From positions 930,001 to 994,000 of the forward strand of contig NZ_SPUW01000002.1 of the NCBI RefSeq assembly GCF_004959925.1: 64,000 nt of DNA. Direction: 5' to 3'. The position numbers and the translations under genes are program-made. How positions within the stretch are numbered: position 1 is the first letter of the stretch; each line of letters begins with the position of its first letter. The notes under the pieces were generated by a model. The model made no database searches, was not told the origin of the DNA, and saw nothing but the letters and a program-made list of their open reading frames with translations. Shown here in pieces: positions 55,424 to 63,722 of this stretch. Source of the stretch: Pseudooceanicola onchidii (lineage in GTDB: Bacteria > Pseudomonadota > Alphaproteobacteria > Rhodobacterales > Rhodobacteraceae).

Positions 55424-56461
55424 ATGACAACAAGACGTTCCTTTATTCGCGGGGCCGCCACGGCCATCCCCGCGACGCTGGCGGCCCCCGCCATCGTCAA
55501 GGCGCAGGATGCCATCAAGTGGCGGTTCCAGACCTACGCGGGTTCGGCGCTTGGTGAACAGGTGACGAAACCGATCATCGACTACATCAACACCGCCGCC
55601 AACGGCGAGCTTGAGATCGAGCTGTTCTATGCCGACCAGATCGTCCCCACGGGCGAACTGTTCCAGGCCATGCAGCGCGGCACGATTGATGGTGTGCATT
55701 CGGATGATGACTCCATGGCGTCGCCGACCCCGCTGCGCCAGTTCGGCGGCTATTTCCCCTTTGCGACCAAGCACATCCTCGACGTGCCGGTGCTGTTCAA
55801 CCAGTACGGCCTGAAGGAGATCTGGGAAGAGGAATACGCCAAGGTCGGCGTCAAGTGGCTGTCCGCCGCTGGCCAGGACCCGTGTAACTTCAACACCAAG
55901 AAAGAGATCACGTCCGTCGCCGATCTGGATGGTCTGAAACTTTATACATTCCCGACCGCGGGCCGTTTCCTGGCACAGTTCGGCGTCGTTCCGATGAACA
56001 TCCCCTATGAGGATGCGGAAGTTGCCGTACAGACCGGTGAGCTTGACGGGATGGCCTGGTCGGGCATCACCGAAGACTACACCGTCGGCTGGGCGGATGT
56101 GACCGACTACTTCCTGACCAACAACATCTCGGGCGCCTGGATCGGGTCGTTCTTCGTGAACGAAGGCCGTTGGGCCGATCTGCCGGACCACCTGAAGACG
56201 CTGGTCATGTCGGCGATCGAAGCGGGCCACACCTACCGCAACCAGTGGTACTGGGGTGGCGAGGCCAAGCTGCGGGCGACCGGCGACAAGCTGGAACTGC
56301 GCACCGTGCCGGCAAACGAATGGGCCGAGGTCGAGAACGCCGCGAAGGTGTTCTGGGACGAAGTCGCGCAGGAAGGCGAAGTGCACCAGAAGATCGTCAA
56401 CATCTTCAAGGAATACAACGCCGTCATCAACCAGGCAGGCCCGCCGTACACCAACGGCTGA
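55424..56461 (+). CDS. dctP: TRAP transporter substrate-binding protein (DctP, Tat signal)
   Basis: A 345-residue periplasmic receptor with the Tat-type signal MTTRRSFIRGAATAIPATLA ending near VKAQD. AGGAGAG precedes the ATG. DctP-family parts include FQTYAGSALGEQVTKPIID, the block LDGLKLYTFPTAGRFLAQFG and the C-terminal YNAVINQAG. The usual R of the carboxylate-binding KxR motif is replaced in KLYTFPTAGRF by a shifted arrangement, so the ligand may not be a simple carboxylate; this is a tentative reading. Relatives with Trp-rich pockets (AWSGITEDYTVGW) occur for amides and amines. A GC-rich hairpin follows the gene. Confidence 0.93.
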   Translation: MTTRRSFIRGAATAIPATLAAPAIVKAQDAIKWRFQTYAGSALGEQVTKPIIDYINTAANGELEIELFYADQIVPTGELFQAMQRGTIDGVHSDDDSMASPTPLRQFGGYFPFATKHILDVPVLFNQYGLKEIWEEEYAKVGVKWLSAAGQDPCNFNTKKEITSVADLDGLKLYTFPTAGRFLAQFGVVPMNIPYEDAEVAVQTGELDGMAWSGITEDYTVGWADVTDYFLTNNISGAWIGSFFVNEGRWADLPDHLKTLVMSAIEAGHTYRNQWYWGGEAKLRATGDKLELRTVPANEWAEVENAAKVFWDEVAQEGEVHQKIVNIFKEYNAVINQAGPPYTNG

Positions 56462-56480
56462 TCGCCTTATCAAAGACTTG

Positions 56481-56508
56481 CAGGGTGGCCCCGTCGTGGG
56501 CCGCCCTG
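56481..56508 (+). other. Intercistronic hairpin after dctP
   Basis: CAGGGTGGCCC, six-base loop, GGGCCGCCCTG: 11 pairs with one G-T. There is no T-tract. It should stabilise the upstream receptor mRNA. Confidence 0.5.
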
Positions 56509-56534
56509 TCACGTGACACGGGAAAGGAAACGTC

Positions 56535-57899
56535 ATGGCAGGCAACCTGTCGCTTGAGACGCTCAAGGAAATGGCCGCGACCGGAGAGATCGACACGGTC
56601 CTCGTCGCGCTGGTCGACATGCAGGGCCGCCTCATGGGCAAGCGGTTCCACGTGTCCAACTTCATCGATCACTCGATCGAGGAAACCCACTGCTGCAACT
56701 ACCTGCTGGCGACCGACCTCGTGATGTCGACCCCGGACGGGTACAAGTCGACCTCGTGGGAATCCGGCTATGGCGATTACACGCTGAAGCCCGACCTTTC
56801 GACGCTGCGGCTGGTGCCCTGGCTGGACGGGACCGCGCTGGTCCTTGGCGATCTGGAAGATCACCACACGCACGCGCCGGTGCCGCACGCCCCGCGCGAG
56901 ATGCTGAAGGCGCAGGTCAAGCGTCTGAAAGACATGGGCTTCGACGCCATGATGGCGACCGAGCTGGAATTCTTTCTGTTCGAAAAGGATTATCGGACAT
57001 TACAGAAAGAAGGGTATCAGGAACTGGTCCCGCTGTCCGGCCATAACGAGGATTACAACCTTTTCCAGACCACCAAGGAAGAGGGCATCATGCGCCCGCT
57101 GCGCAACCATCTGGTCGGTGCGGGCATCCCGGTCGAGAACACCAAGGGCGAGGCCGAGATCGGCCAGCAGGAGCTGAACATCCGCTATGCCGATGCGATG
57201 GACTGCGCCGACAACCATACGATCGCCAAGCATGCGACCAAGGAAATCGCCTGGATGAACGGCCGTTCGGCCTCGTTCCTTGCGAAGTGGGCGTCTGACA
57301 AGGTGGGGTCCTCCAGCCACGTGCACATGTCGCTGTGGAAGGATGGCGAGGCCGCGTTTTTCGACAAGACCGACACGCACGGCATGTCCGACGTGATGAA
57401 AAGCTTTACCGCCGGGCTGCTGAAATACGCCCGCGATTACACCTTCTTCCTTGCGCCTTACATCAACAGTTACAAGCGGTTCGCCAAGGGCACCTTCGCG
57501 CCGACCAAATCCGTCTGGTCCGTCGACAACCGCACCGCGGCTTTCCGCCTGTGTGGCGAAGGGACCAAGGGCGTGCGCATGGAATGCCGTATCGGCGGGT
57601 CGGACCTGAACCCCTATCTTGCCCAAGCCGCGCTGCTGGCCGCGGGCATCAAGGGCATTGAGGAGGGGCTGAGCCTCGCCGCGCCGACCAAGGGTGATGT
57701 CTACGACGCCAAGGATGTCGAAGAGATCCCGACCTCGCTTCGGGAAGCCACGGAAACCCTTGCGGGATCGACCATGCTGCGCGAAGCCTTCGGCGATTTC
57801 GTGGTCGATCACTATGTCCGCTGCGCCCAGTGGGAGCAGGAGGAATACGACCGCGTGGTCACCGACTGGGAAATCGAGCGTGGGTTCGAAAGGTCCTGA
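56535..57899 (+). CDS. Glutamine synthetase family protein (PuuA/gamma-glutamyl-amide synthetase-like)
   Basis: A 454-residue ligase of the glutamine-synthetase fold. Metal-binding and catalytic glutamates are visible in ATELEFFLF and GEAEIGQQELNI. The ATP-site block is KVGSSSHVHMSLW, and NRTAAFRLCGEGTKGVRMECR is the usual C-terminal arginine region. Length (about 450) and the opening (LVDMQGRLMGKRF) match the non-ammonia, gamma-glutamylamine-type branch (PuuA, IpuC, GlnT-like) rather than housekeeping GlnA. It probably joins glutamate to an amine using ATP. Two dehydrogenases and an amidohydrolase in the operon fit later steps of a gamma-glutamylated pathway. AAAGGAAA is a weak ribosome site. 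Confidence 0.92.
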   Translation: MAGNLSLETLKEMAATGEIDTVLVALVDMQGRLMGKRFHVSNFIDHSIEETHCCNYLLATDLVMSTPDGYKSTSWESGYGDYTLKPDLSTLRLVPWLDGTALVLGDLEDHHTHAPVPHAPREMLKAQVKRLKDMGFDAMMATELEFFLFEKDYRTLQKEGYQELVPLSGHNEDYNLFQTTKEEGIMRPLRNHLVGAGIPVENTKGEAEIGQQELNIRYADAMDCADNHTIAKHATKEIAWMNGRSASFLAKWASDKVGSSSHVHMSLWKDGEAAFFDKTDTHGMSDVMKSFTAGLLKYARDYTFFLAPYINSYKRFAKGTFAPTKSVWSVDNRTAAFRLCGEGTKGVRMECRIGGSDLNPYLAQAALLAAGIKGIEEGLSLAAPTKGDVYDAKDVEEIPTSLREATETLAGSTMLREAFGDFVVDHYVRCAQWEQEEYDRVVTDWEIERGFERS

Positions 57900-57900
57900 C

Positions 57901-58269
57901 ATGATCGACAGCATCGACCACGTTGTGCTGACCGTCCGCGACATCGACGCGGCGGTCGCCTTCTACACCCGCGTGCTGGGGGTCGAGGTTGTCGCCTTTG
58001 CCGGAGGCCGGCGCGCGCTGGCCTTCGGGTCGCAGAAGATCAACCTCCAGACCCTGGGGCAGGAGGTGCGCAATCACGCCTGCATCGGGTCGGGGGATCT
58101 GTGCCTTGTCACGCAGTGGCCGGTTTCGGACGTTCTGAAACGACTGGCGGATGAGAATGTAGAGGTGGTGGAAGGACCGGTCGCGAAATCGGGCGCGCTC
58201 GGGCCGATCACCTCGGTGTACTTCAATGACCCCGATGGCAATCTGATCGAAGTGAGCCGCTATGACTGA
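57901..58269 (+). CDS. VOC family protein (glyoxalase/dioxygenase fold)
   Basis: A 122-residue single-domain VOC protein. It begins MIDSIDHVVLTVRDIDAAVA, with the conserved first metal ligand His7, and ends TSVYFNDPDGNLIEVSRYD, with the conserved terminal Glu. The middle segment QKINLQTLGQEVRNHACIGS resembles GLOD5-like proteins. It could bind metal and act on an aldehyde, hemithioacetal or similar intermediate. It starts one base after the ligase stop and overlaps the aldehyde dehydrogenase start by eight bases, so it is an integral operon member. The reaction is unknown. Confidence 0.9.
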   Translation: MIDSIDHVVLTVRDIDAAVAFYTRVLGVEVVAFAGGRRALAFGSQKINLQTLGQEVRNHACIGSGDLCLVTQWPVSDVLKRLADENVEVVEGPVAKSGALGPITSVYFNDPDGNLIEVSRYD

Positions 58270-59647
58270 AACTCTCAAGTGTATTTCCCCGATCGACGGA
58301 TCGGTGTTCGCCGAACGCCCCGTCCTGTCGTTCGACGAGGCCCGGGCCGCCGCCGCGCGCGCCCGGCAGGCGCAGGCCGCATGGGCCGCCCGTCCGCTGC
58401 AGCAACGGATCGACCTGGTGATGGCCGGCGTGGCCGCCGTGGGCGCGATGAACGACGAGATCGTGCCGGAACTGGCGCAGATGATGGGCCGCCCGATCAA
58501 GTTCGGCGGCGAATTCAAGGGGTTCAATGAACGTGCGTCCTATTTGGCCGAGATCGCCGAAGACGCGCTGAAGGATATCGAGGTCGGCGAGGACGCGAGC
58601 TTCAAACGCTATATCCGCCGTCTGCCCTGGGGCGTCGTGCTGGTCGTCGCGCCCTGGAACTATCCCTACATGACCGCGATCAACACGGTCGCGCCGGCGC
58701 TGATTGCGGGCAATACGGTGGTGCTGAAACACGCGACCCAGACCCTTCTGGTGGGCGAACGCATGGCGCGGGCCTTCCATTCCGCGGGCGTGCCCGAGGA
58801 TGTCTTCCAGAACGTCTTCCTGTCCCATGACACGACCGACGCGCTGCTCAAGGCGCGGGCGTTCGATTTCGTGAACTTCACCGGGTCCGTCGGCGGCGGG
58901 CAGGCGATGGAACGCGCGGCGGCAGGCACCTTCGTGCCGGTGTCGACCGAGCTTGGCGGCAAGGACCCGGGCTATGTCATGGAGGACGCGGATCTGGATG
59001 CGGCCGTCGACACGCTGATGGACGGCGCGCTGTTCAATTCGGGTCAGTGCTGCTGCGGCATCGAACGGATCTACGTGCACGAATCGCTCTATGACGCCTT
59101 TGTCGAAAAGGCCGTGGCCTGGGCCAAGTCGCTGAAGCTGGGCAACCCGATGGACCCCGACACCACGATCGGCCCGATGGCCAACGTGCGGTTCGCCCGT
59201 GAGGTCCGCGCGCAGATCGACGCGGCGGTCGCGGCGGGGGCTACGGCGCACCTTCCGGTCGATCCGGCGGATGACGGAGGCGCCTACCTGACGCCGCAGG
59301 TCCTGACCGGCGTGACCCACGACATGGAGGTCATGCGCGAGGAAAGTTTTGGCCCCGTGGTCGGCATCATGAAGGTGTCGTCGGATGACGAGGCCGTGGC
59401 GCTGATGAACGACAGCAAGTACGGGCTGACAGCCTCGCTCTGGACGCAGGACCTTGACCGGGCCGTGGCCGTGGGCGACCGGATCGAAACCGGGACCGTT
59501 TTCATGAACCGCGCCGATTACCTTGATCCGGGCCTCTGCTGGACCGGCTGCAAGGATACCGGGCGCGGGGGCGGGCTGTCGGTGATCGGCTACCAGAACC
59601 TGACCCGTCCAAAATCCTATCATCTCAAGCGTTTGGGAAATGCTTGA
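58262..59647 (+). CDS. NAD(P)-dependent aldehyde dehydrogenase
   Basis: A 461-residue cytoplasmic enzyme. Catalytic residues are Asn in PWNYPYMTA, Glu in STELGGKDPG and Cys in NSGQCCCGIERIYV. The Rossmann turn is NFTGSVGGGQAME. Length is slightly short for the superfamily but complete. In the context of the operon it would oxidise the aldehyde made by the iron alcohol dehydrogenase, in the place of PuuC in the putrescine pathway. Its start overlaps the VOC gene. The cysteine-rich active-site loop (three Cys in a row) is a small peculiarity. Confidence 0.95.
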   Translation: MTETLKCISPIDGSVFAERPVLSFDEARAAAARARQAQAAWAARPLQQRIDLVMAGVAAVGAMNDEIVPELAQMMGRPIKFGGEFKGFNERASYLAEIAEDALKDIEVGEDASFKRYIRRLPWGVVLVVAPWNYPYMTAINTVAPALIAGNTVVLKHATQTLLVGERMARAFHSAGVPEDVFQNVFLSHDTTDALLKARAFDFVNFTGSVGGGQAMERAAAGTFVPVSTELGGKDPGYVMEDADLDAAVDTLMDGALFNSGQCCCGIERIYVHESLYDAFVEKAVAWAKSLKLGNPMDPDTTIGPMANVRFAREVRAQIDAAVAAGATAHLPVDPADDGGAYLTPQVLTGVTHDMEVMREESFGPVVGIMKVSSDDEAVALMNDSKYGLTASLWTQDLDRAVAVGDRIETGTVFMNRADYLDPGLCWTGCKDTGRGGGLSVIGYQNLTRPKSYHLKRLGNA

Positions 59648-59743
59648 TCAACACGGATCGCCGATGGCCCGAGAGCGCGCAGCGCGGCAGGGCATCGGGG
59701 ATGCATCAGATTTATCAAACGCTAGAACGAAGAAGGTGACGAA

Positions 59744-60889
59744 ATGAGCCCGACTGCCAACTGGTCCTATCCCACGGCCATCCGTTTCGGGGCCGGCCGC
59801 ATCGCCGAGCTGCCCGAGGCCTGCATCGCCGCAGGCATGAAGAACCCGCTTCTCGTGACCGACAAGGGTCTGAAAAGCATGGAGATCACGACCAAGGCGC
59901 TTGATATCCTCGATGCTGCCGGTCTGGGTCGTGGGCTTTTTGCCGAGGTCGATCCCAACCCGTCCGAGGTCAACCTTGAGGCCGGGCTGAAGGTCTATCG
60001 CGAGGGCGAACATGACGGCGTGATCGCCTTTGGCGGCGGCTCCGGCCTTGATCTGGGCAAGATGGTCGCCTTCATGGCCGGCCAGTCGCGGCCGGTCTGG
60101 GATTTCGAGGATATCGGTGACTGGTGGACCCGCGCGGACCCCGCAGGCATCGCCCCGATCATCGCCGTTCCCACCACCGCCGGGACGGGATCCGAGGTCG
60201 GCCGCGCCTCGGTCATCACGAACTCTGAAACGCATGTGAAGAAGATCATCTTCCATCCCAAGGTCCTGCCCACGGTGGTGATCTGCGACCCGGAACTGAC
60301 CGTGGGCATGCCCAAACACATCACCGCAGGCACCGGCCTTGATGCCTTTGCGCATTGCGTCGAGGCGTTTTCCTCGCCTTTCTACCATCCGATGTCGCAG
60401 GGCATAGCGCTGGAGGGGATGCGTCTGGTGATCGAGAACCTGCCGCGCGCCTACAAGGACGGGTCGGATATCGAGGCGCGGGCGAACATGATGTCCGCCG
60501 CCGCCATGGGCGCGACCGCCTTCCAGAAGGGGCTGGGTGCAATCCACGCGATGAGCCACCCGATCGGCGCGGTCTATGGCACGCACCACGGCACGACCAA
60601 TGCGGTCTGTATGCCCGCCGTGCTGGACCTCAATGCGCCTGAAATCACGGATCGCTTCGACAAGGCGGCCGGATACCTTGGTATTTCAGGTGGTTACAAG
60701 GGCTTCAGAAGCTTCGTGAATGACTTCAACGACAGCTTTGCCATCCCCAAGGGTCTGGGCGAGATAGGTGTCGAGGCCGACCGGATCGACGATCTGGTCG
60801 CTATGGCGCTGGAAGATCCGTCCTGCGGTGGCAACCCGGTCAAGCTGACGGCCGAGAACCTCAAGGCGTTGTTCGAAGCGGCGATGTGA
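59744..60889 (+). CDS. Iron-containing alcohol dehydrogenase
   Basis: A 381-residue type III alcohol dehydrogenase. The cofactor-binding motif is FGGGSGLDLGK followed by PTTAGTGSEV. Metal ligands lie in GTGLDAFAHCVEAF (Asp and His), AIHAMSHPIGAVYGTHHG (two His). It converts a primary or secondary alcohol to the aldehyde or ketone with NAD(P). It starts 96 bases after the aldehyde dehydrogenase with GAAGGTG upstream, and is the last gene of the operon; a REP-like element and a bidirectional terminator follow. In the pathway proposed here it would oxidise the hydroxyl group of a gamma-glutamylated amino alcohol. Confidence 0.95.
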   Translation: MSPTANWSYPTAIRFGAGRIAELPEACIAAGMKNPLLVTDKGLKSMEITTKALDILDAAGLGRGLFAEVDPNPSEVNLEAGLKVYREGEHDGVIAFGGGSGLDLGKMVAFMAGQSRPVWDFEDIGDWWTRADPAGIAPIIAVPTTAGTGSEVGRASVITNSETHVKKIIFHPKVLPTVVICDPELTVGMPKHITAGTGLDAFAHCVEAFSSPFYHPMSQGIALEGMRLVIENLPRAYKDGSDIEARANMMSAAAMGATAFQKGLGAIHAMSHPIGAVYGTHHGTTNAVCMPAVLDLNAPEITDRFDKAAGYLGISGGYKGFRSFVNDFNDSFAIPKGLGEIGVEADRIDDLVAMALEDPSCGGNPVKLTAENLKALFEAAM

Positions 60890-60892
60890 GGC

Positions 60893-60954
60893 CGTGGGGG
60901 CTCTGCCCCCGCGCCTGCGGCGCGCCCCCGAGGTATTTTGGACCAGAAGAAGGC
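60893..60954. repeat. REP-like intergenic element of Rhodobacterales type
   Basis: GTGGGGGCTCTGCCCCCGC, a second GC-rich palindrome (GCGCCTGCGGCGCG), then CCCCCGAGGTATTTTGGACC and AGAAGAAGG. I recognise this arrangement as a recurrent intergenic motif in Rhodobacterales genomes. Only one copy was noticed in the window. Confidence 0.6.
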
Positions 60955-60997
60955 GGGTCGCGTCTGTGACTGGACGGGACAGCGAGCTGAGAAATGG

Positions 60998-61030
60998 GAA
61001 ACCCCGCGTGGAATGACCGCGCGGGGTTTC
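60998..61030. terminator. Bidirectional terminator
   Basis: GAAACCCCGCG, an 11-base loop, CGCGGGGTTTC. It separates the plus-strand catabolic operon from the convergent minus-strand acyl-CoA genes; short T-rich tails are present on both strands. Confidence 0.75.
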
Positions 61031-61045
61031 TTCTGTTTGAGGTGA

Positions 61046-61804
61046 TTACTTCGGGGCCATCCGGATCGCGCCGTCCAGGCGCACGACCTCACCGTTCATG
61101 TACTGCGTTTCCACCATGAACTTGACCGTGTTGGCAAAATCCGCCGGATCGCCCAGCCGCGAGGGGTAGGGGACCTGGTGGCCAAGGCTTTCCTGCACGT
61201 CCTCGGGCAGCGACGCCAGCAGCGGCGTCTTGAAGATGCCGGGCGCGATGGTGTTCACGCGGATCCCCGACCGGGCCAGTTCGCGCGCCATCGGAAGCGT
61301 CATGCCGACGATCCCGCCCTTGGAGGCGGAATAGGCGGTCTGGCCGATCTGGCCGTCGAAGGCTGCGACCGAGGCGGTGTTGACGATCACGCCCCGCGCA
61401 TTGTCGTCGATCGGGTCGCGGTCCAGCATCCGCGCGGAGGCCAGACGGGCGACGTTGAAGGTGCCGATCAGGTTGACCTTGATGACCGTCTCGAAGTTCG
61501 CCAGCGGCATCGGGCCGTTCTTGCCGACCATCTTTTCCGGCGGGCCGATGCCCGCGCAGTTCACGACGATCCGCAAGGGCGCGCCGCTGTCGGCGATATC
61601 GATGGCCTTCTGGACGTCCTCTTCCGAGGTCACGTCACCCGCTGCGGCCCGTCCGCCGATGGCCTTCGCGGCGGCCTCGGCGGCCTCGGCGTTGCGGTCC
61701 AGCACGGTGACCTCGGCGCCTGCATCCGCCAGCATCTGGGCAACCGCCAGGCCCAGGCCCGATCCGCCACCGGTGACAAGCGCGCCACTTCCTTGAATTT
61801 TCAT
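61046..61804 (-). CDS. Short-chain dehydrogenase, 3-hydroxyacyl-CoA dehydrogenase type II-like
   Basis: A 252-residue SDR. The NAD-binding motif is TGGGSGLGLA with Asp following for NAD preference (VLDRN). The catalytic residues are Ser in NTASVAAF and YSASK (Tyr-x3-Lys). The insert MLDRDPIDDNARGVIVNTASV is a hallmark of the HSD10 / type II 3-hydroxyacyl-CoA dehydrogenase branch. It probably oxidises a 3-hydroxyacyl-CoA. Its start overlaps the stop of the CoA ligase gene by one base, so the two are co-expressed. Confidence 0.93.
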   Translation of the reverse strand: MKIQGSGALVTGGGSGLGLAVAQMLADAGAEVTVLDRNAEAAEAAAKAIGGRAAAGDVTSEEDVQKAIDIADSGAPLRIVVNCAGIGPPEKMVGKNGPMPLANFETVIKVNLIGTFNVARLASARMLDRDPIDDNARGVIVNTASVAAFDGQIGQTAYSASKGGIVGMTLPMARELARSGIRVNTIAPGIFKTPLLASLPEDVQESLGHQVPYPSRLGDPADFANTVKFMVETQYMNGEVVRLDGAIRMAPK

Positions 61805-63639
61805 CAGTTTCCTCCCTTCGGGCGGATGACGTCCGGATCATCCGCATACAATCTGTCGACCAGGTCGGCGCGGTGCCGCAGCACGGCGCGCTGGTTGACC
61901 GAACCTTTGTCCGTAACTTCCCCCTTGTCGAGGTCCAGCGGCGATTTCATCAGCATCACGGCGGTCACCCGGGTCGAAGATCCGCCGTCCGCCGCCCCAT
62001 GGGCCGCCAGCCGCGCGGCCACAGCGTCGCGCACGGCGGGGTGGTCCAGCAGGGCATCTTCGGTCGCATCGGGGGCGAGGGCTGCCAGCCGCGCCCGGTC
62101 GGGCACCAGAAGCGCGGTCAGACGGTCGCGGTTTTCCCCCGCAATTACCGCGTCCGAGGCCAGGCCCCCCATCTGGTCGACCAGTTTCGCGCGCAGGGCG
62201 CCGACTGCGACCCAGGTGCCGGTCTGAAGTTTGAAGTTTTCGGCAATTCTGCCATCAAAGAAAAAGCCCTTCCAGGGGTTGCCCTCTTCGGCAAAGCGCA
62301 GGGCGTCGCCCAGCATGTAGAAGCCTTCGTCGTCAAAGGCCTTTTCGGTCATTTCAGGATTGCGCCAATAGCCGGGCGTGACGTTCGGCCCCTTGATGCG
62401 GACCTCAAGCTTGCCTTCGTTGGGCACCAGTTTCATCACCACCCCCTGGCTGGGGATGCCGACATTGCCGGGCCCGGTCTGCGGGTCGGTACAGTACAGA
62501 CTGAACGGTGCGGTTTCCGTCGATCCAAGGCCGGTCGACATCAGCACCTTGTGGCCGACGGTCTGTTCGGCCAGTTCCTCAAGCCGGGTCCAGGTGTGCT
62601 GCGCCAGGCCCGCGCCGGCATACATCATGTGCTTGAGATTACGAAAGAAACTCTCGCGCAGTTCATCGTCCGTTTCCATCGCCTTGGCCAGCGCCTCGAA
62701 CCCGGCGGGGACGGTCAGGTGCCAGTTGGGGGAAATCTCGCGCAGGTTGAGGATGGTTTCGGCCATGCCGCCGGGCGTCGGCTTGCCGTGGTCGATGTAG
62801 TAGGTGCCGCCGTTGTAGAGCACCATGTTGAAGACCTTGTTGCCGGCGGCCGTATGGCTCCACGGCAGCCAGTTGACGACCACGGGCGGCTCGTCCCGCA
62901 GGAAGGCATAGCAATCCGCCACGATCTCCTGGTTCGAGGCCAGCATGCGGTTGGTCTGGGTCACCGCCTTGGGGGTGCCGGTCGTGCCGGAGGTGCAGAG
63001 GAACTTGACCACCGTGTCAGGGCCGGTGGCCAGATGCGCGGTGCGCACGGCCTCGGTCGGCTCGGCCTGCGCGTCGGCCCACAGGGTCGTCTGGCGGCCC
63101 GCGACCGTCCCTTCGCAGGTCACGACGGTCACATCCGCGGGCAGGGCCTTGAGGATTGCGTCCTCGAAGGGTGCGGCGGTCTGGGCAAAGACCAGCCCGG
63201 GGGTGATCTGGTCGGCGATCCCGCGCAGCTTTTGATAGTCAGACGCGACCAACGCATAGGCGGGGGAAATCGCGGCTGACGGTATGCCGACATATTGTGC
63301 CGCCAGCGCGATCATCGCGTGTTCCAGCGTGTTTTCCGACAGGATCATGACGGGCCGGTCGGTCGACAGCCCCTGCGTCAGCAGCCACTGACCCACCCGC
63401 GCCACGGTGTCCGCGAGCTGCGCATAGGTGACCGTGCGCCAGTCATCGCCGTCCCGTTCGGCCATCCAGATGGTGTCGGGCGTGCGTTCGGCCCAATGGT
63501 CGATCCGGTCGGTCATCCGGTCGGGGTAGGGGGCGATGTCATCGCCGCGCCAGATCAACCATGAGCCGTCGGCGCGTTTGTCCCATTGCAGGTCGGGCTG
63601 CCACAGCCGGGCGGGCCGATATCCGGGTGCATCTGCCAT
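61804..63639 (-). CDS. Feruloyl-CoA-synthetase-like acyl-CoA ligase
   Basis: A 611-residue AMP-forming ligase. The P-loop A3 motif is LCTSGTTGTPKA, the A5 motif is STGLGSTETAPF, and the A7/A8 region reads YMLGDALRFAEEG and FFFDGRIAENFKL. Length and the opening (RPARLWQPDLQW, SWLIWRGDD) match the feruloyl-CoA synthase branch, which is longer than ordinary acyl-CoA synthetases. The start MADAPGYRPARL is preceded by GAGGAG. It likely activates a phenylpropanoid or similar acid with CoA. With the SDR and the divergent crotonase it makes a beta-oxidation-like side-chain shortening set. The exact acid is not known. Confidence 0.9.
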   Translation of the reverse strand: MADAPGYRPARLWQPDLQWDKRADGSWLIWRGDDIAPYPDRMTDRIDHWAERTPDTIWMAERDGDDWRTVTYAQLADTVARVGQWLLTQGLSTDRPVMILSENTLEHAMIALAAQYVGIPSAAISPAYALVASDYQKLRGIADQITPGLVFAQTAAPFEDAILKALPADVTVVTCEGTVAGRQTTLWADAQAEPTEAVRTAHLATGPDTVVKFLCTSGTTGTPKAVTQTNRMLASNQEIVADCYAFLRDEPPVVVNWLPWSHTAAGNKVFNMVLYNGGTYYIDHGKPTPGGMAETILNLREISPNWHLTVPAGFEALAKAMETDDELRESFFRNLKHMMYAGAGLAQHTWTRLEELAEQTVGHKVLMSTGLGSTETAPFSLYCTDPQTGPGNVGIPSQGVVMKLVPNEGKLEVRIKGPNVTPGYWRNPEMTEKAFDDEGFYMLGDALRFAEEGNPWKGFFFDGRIAENFKLQTGTWVAVGALRAKLVDQMGGLASDAVIAGENRDRLTALLVPDRARLAALAPDATEDALLDHPAVRDAVAARLAAHGAADGGSSTRVTAVMLMKSPLDLDKGEVTDKGSVNQRAVLRHRADLVDRLYADDPDVIRPKGGN

Positions 63640-63722
63640 GGGGTCTCCTCCTCCGGCGATAAATTCGTTTACAAGGAAACAATTTTCTGGGAAACAATCA
63701 ATGACGAAAATGAGGTGCCCCG

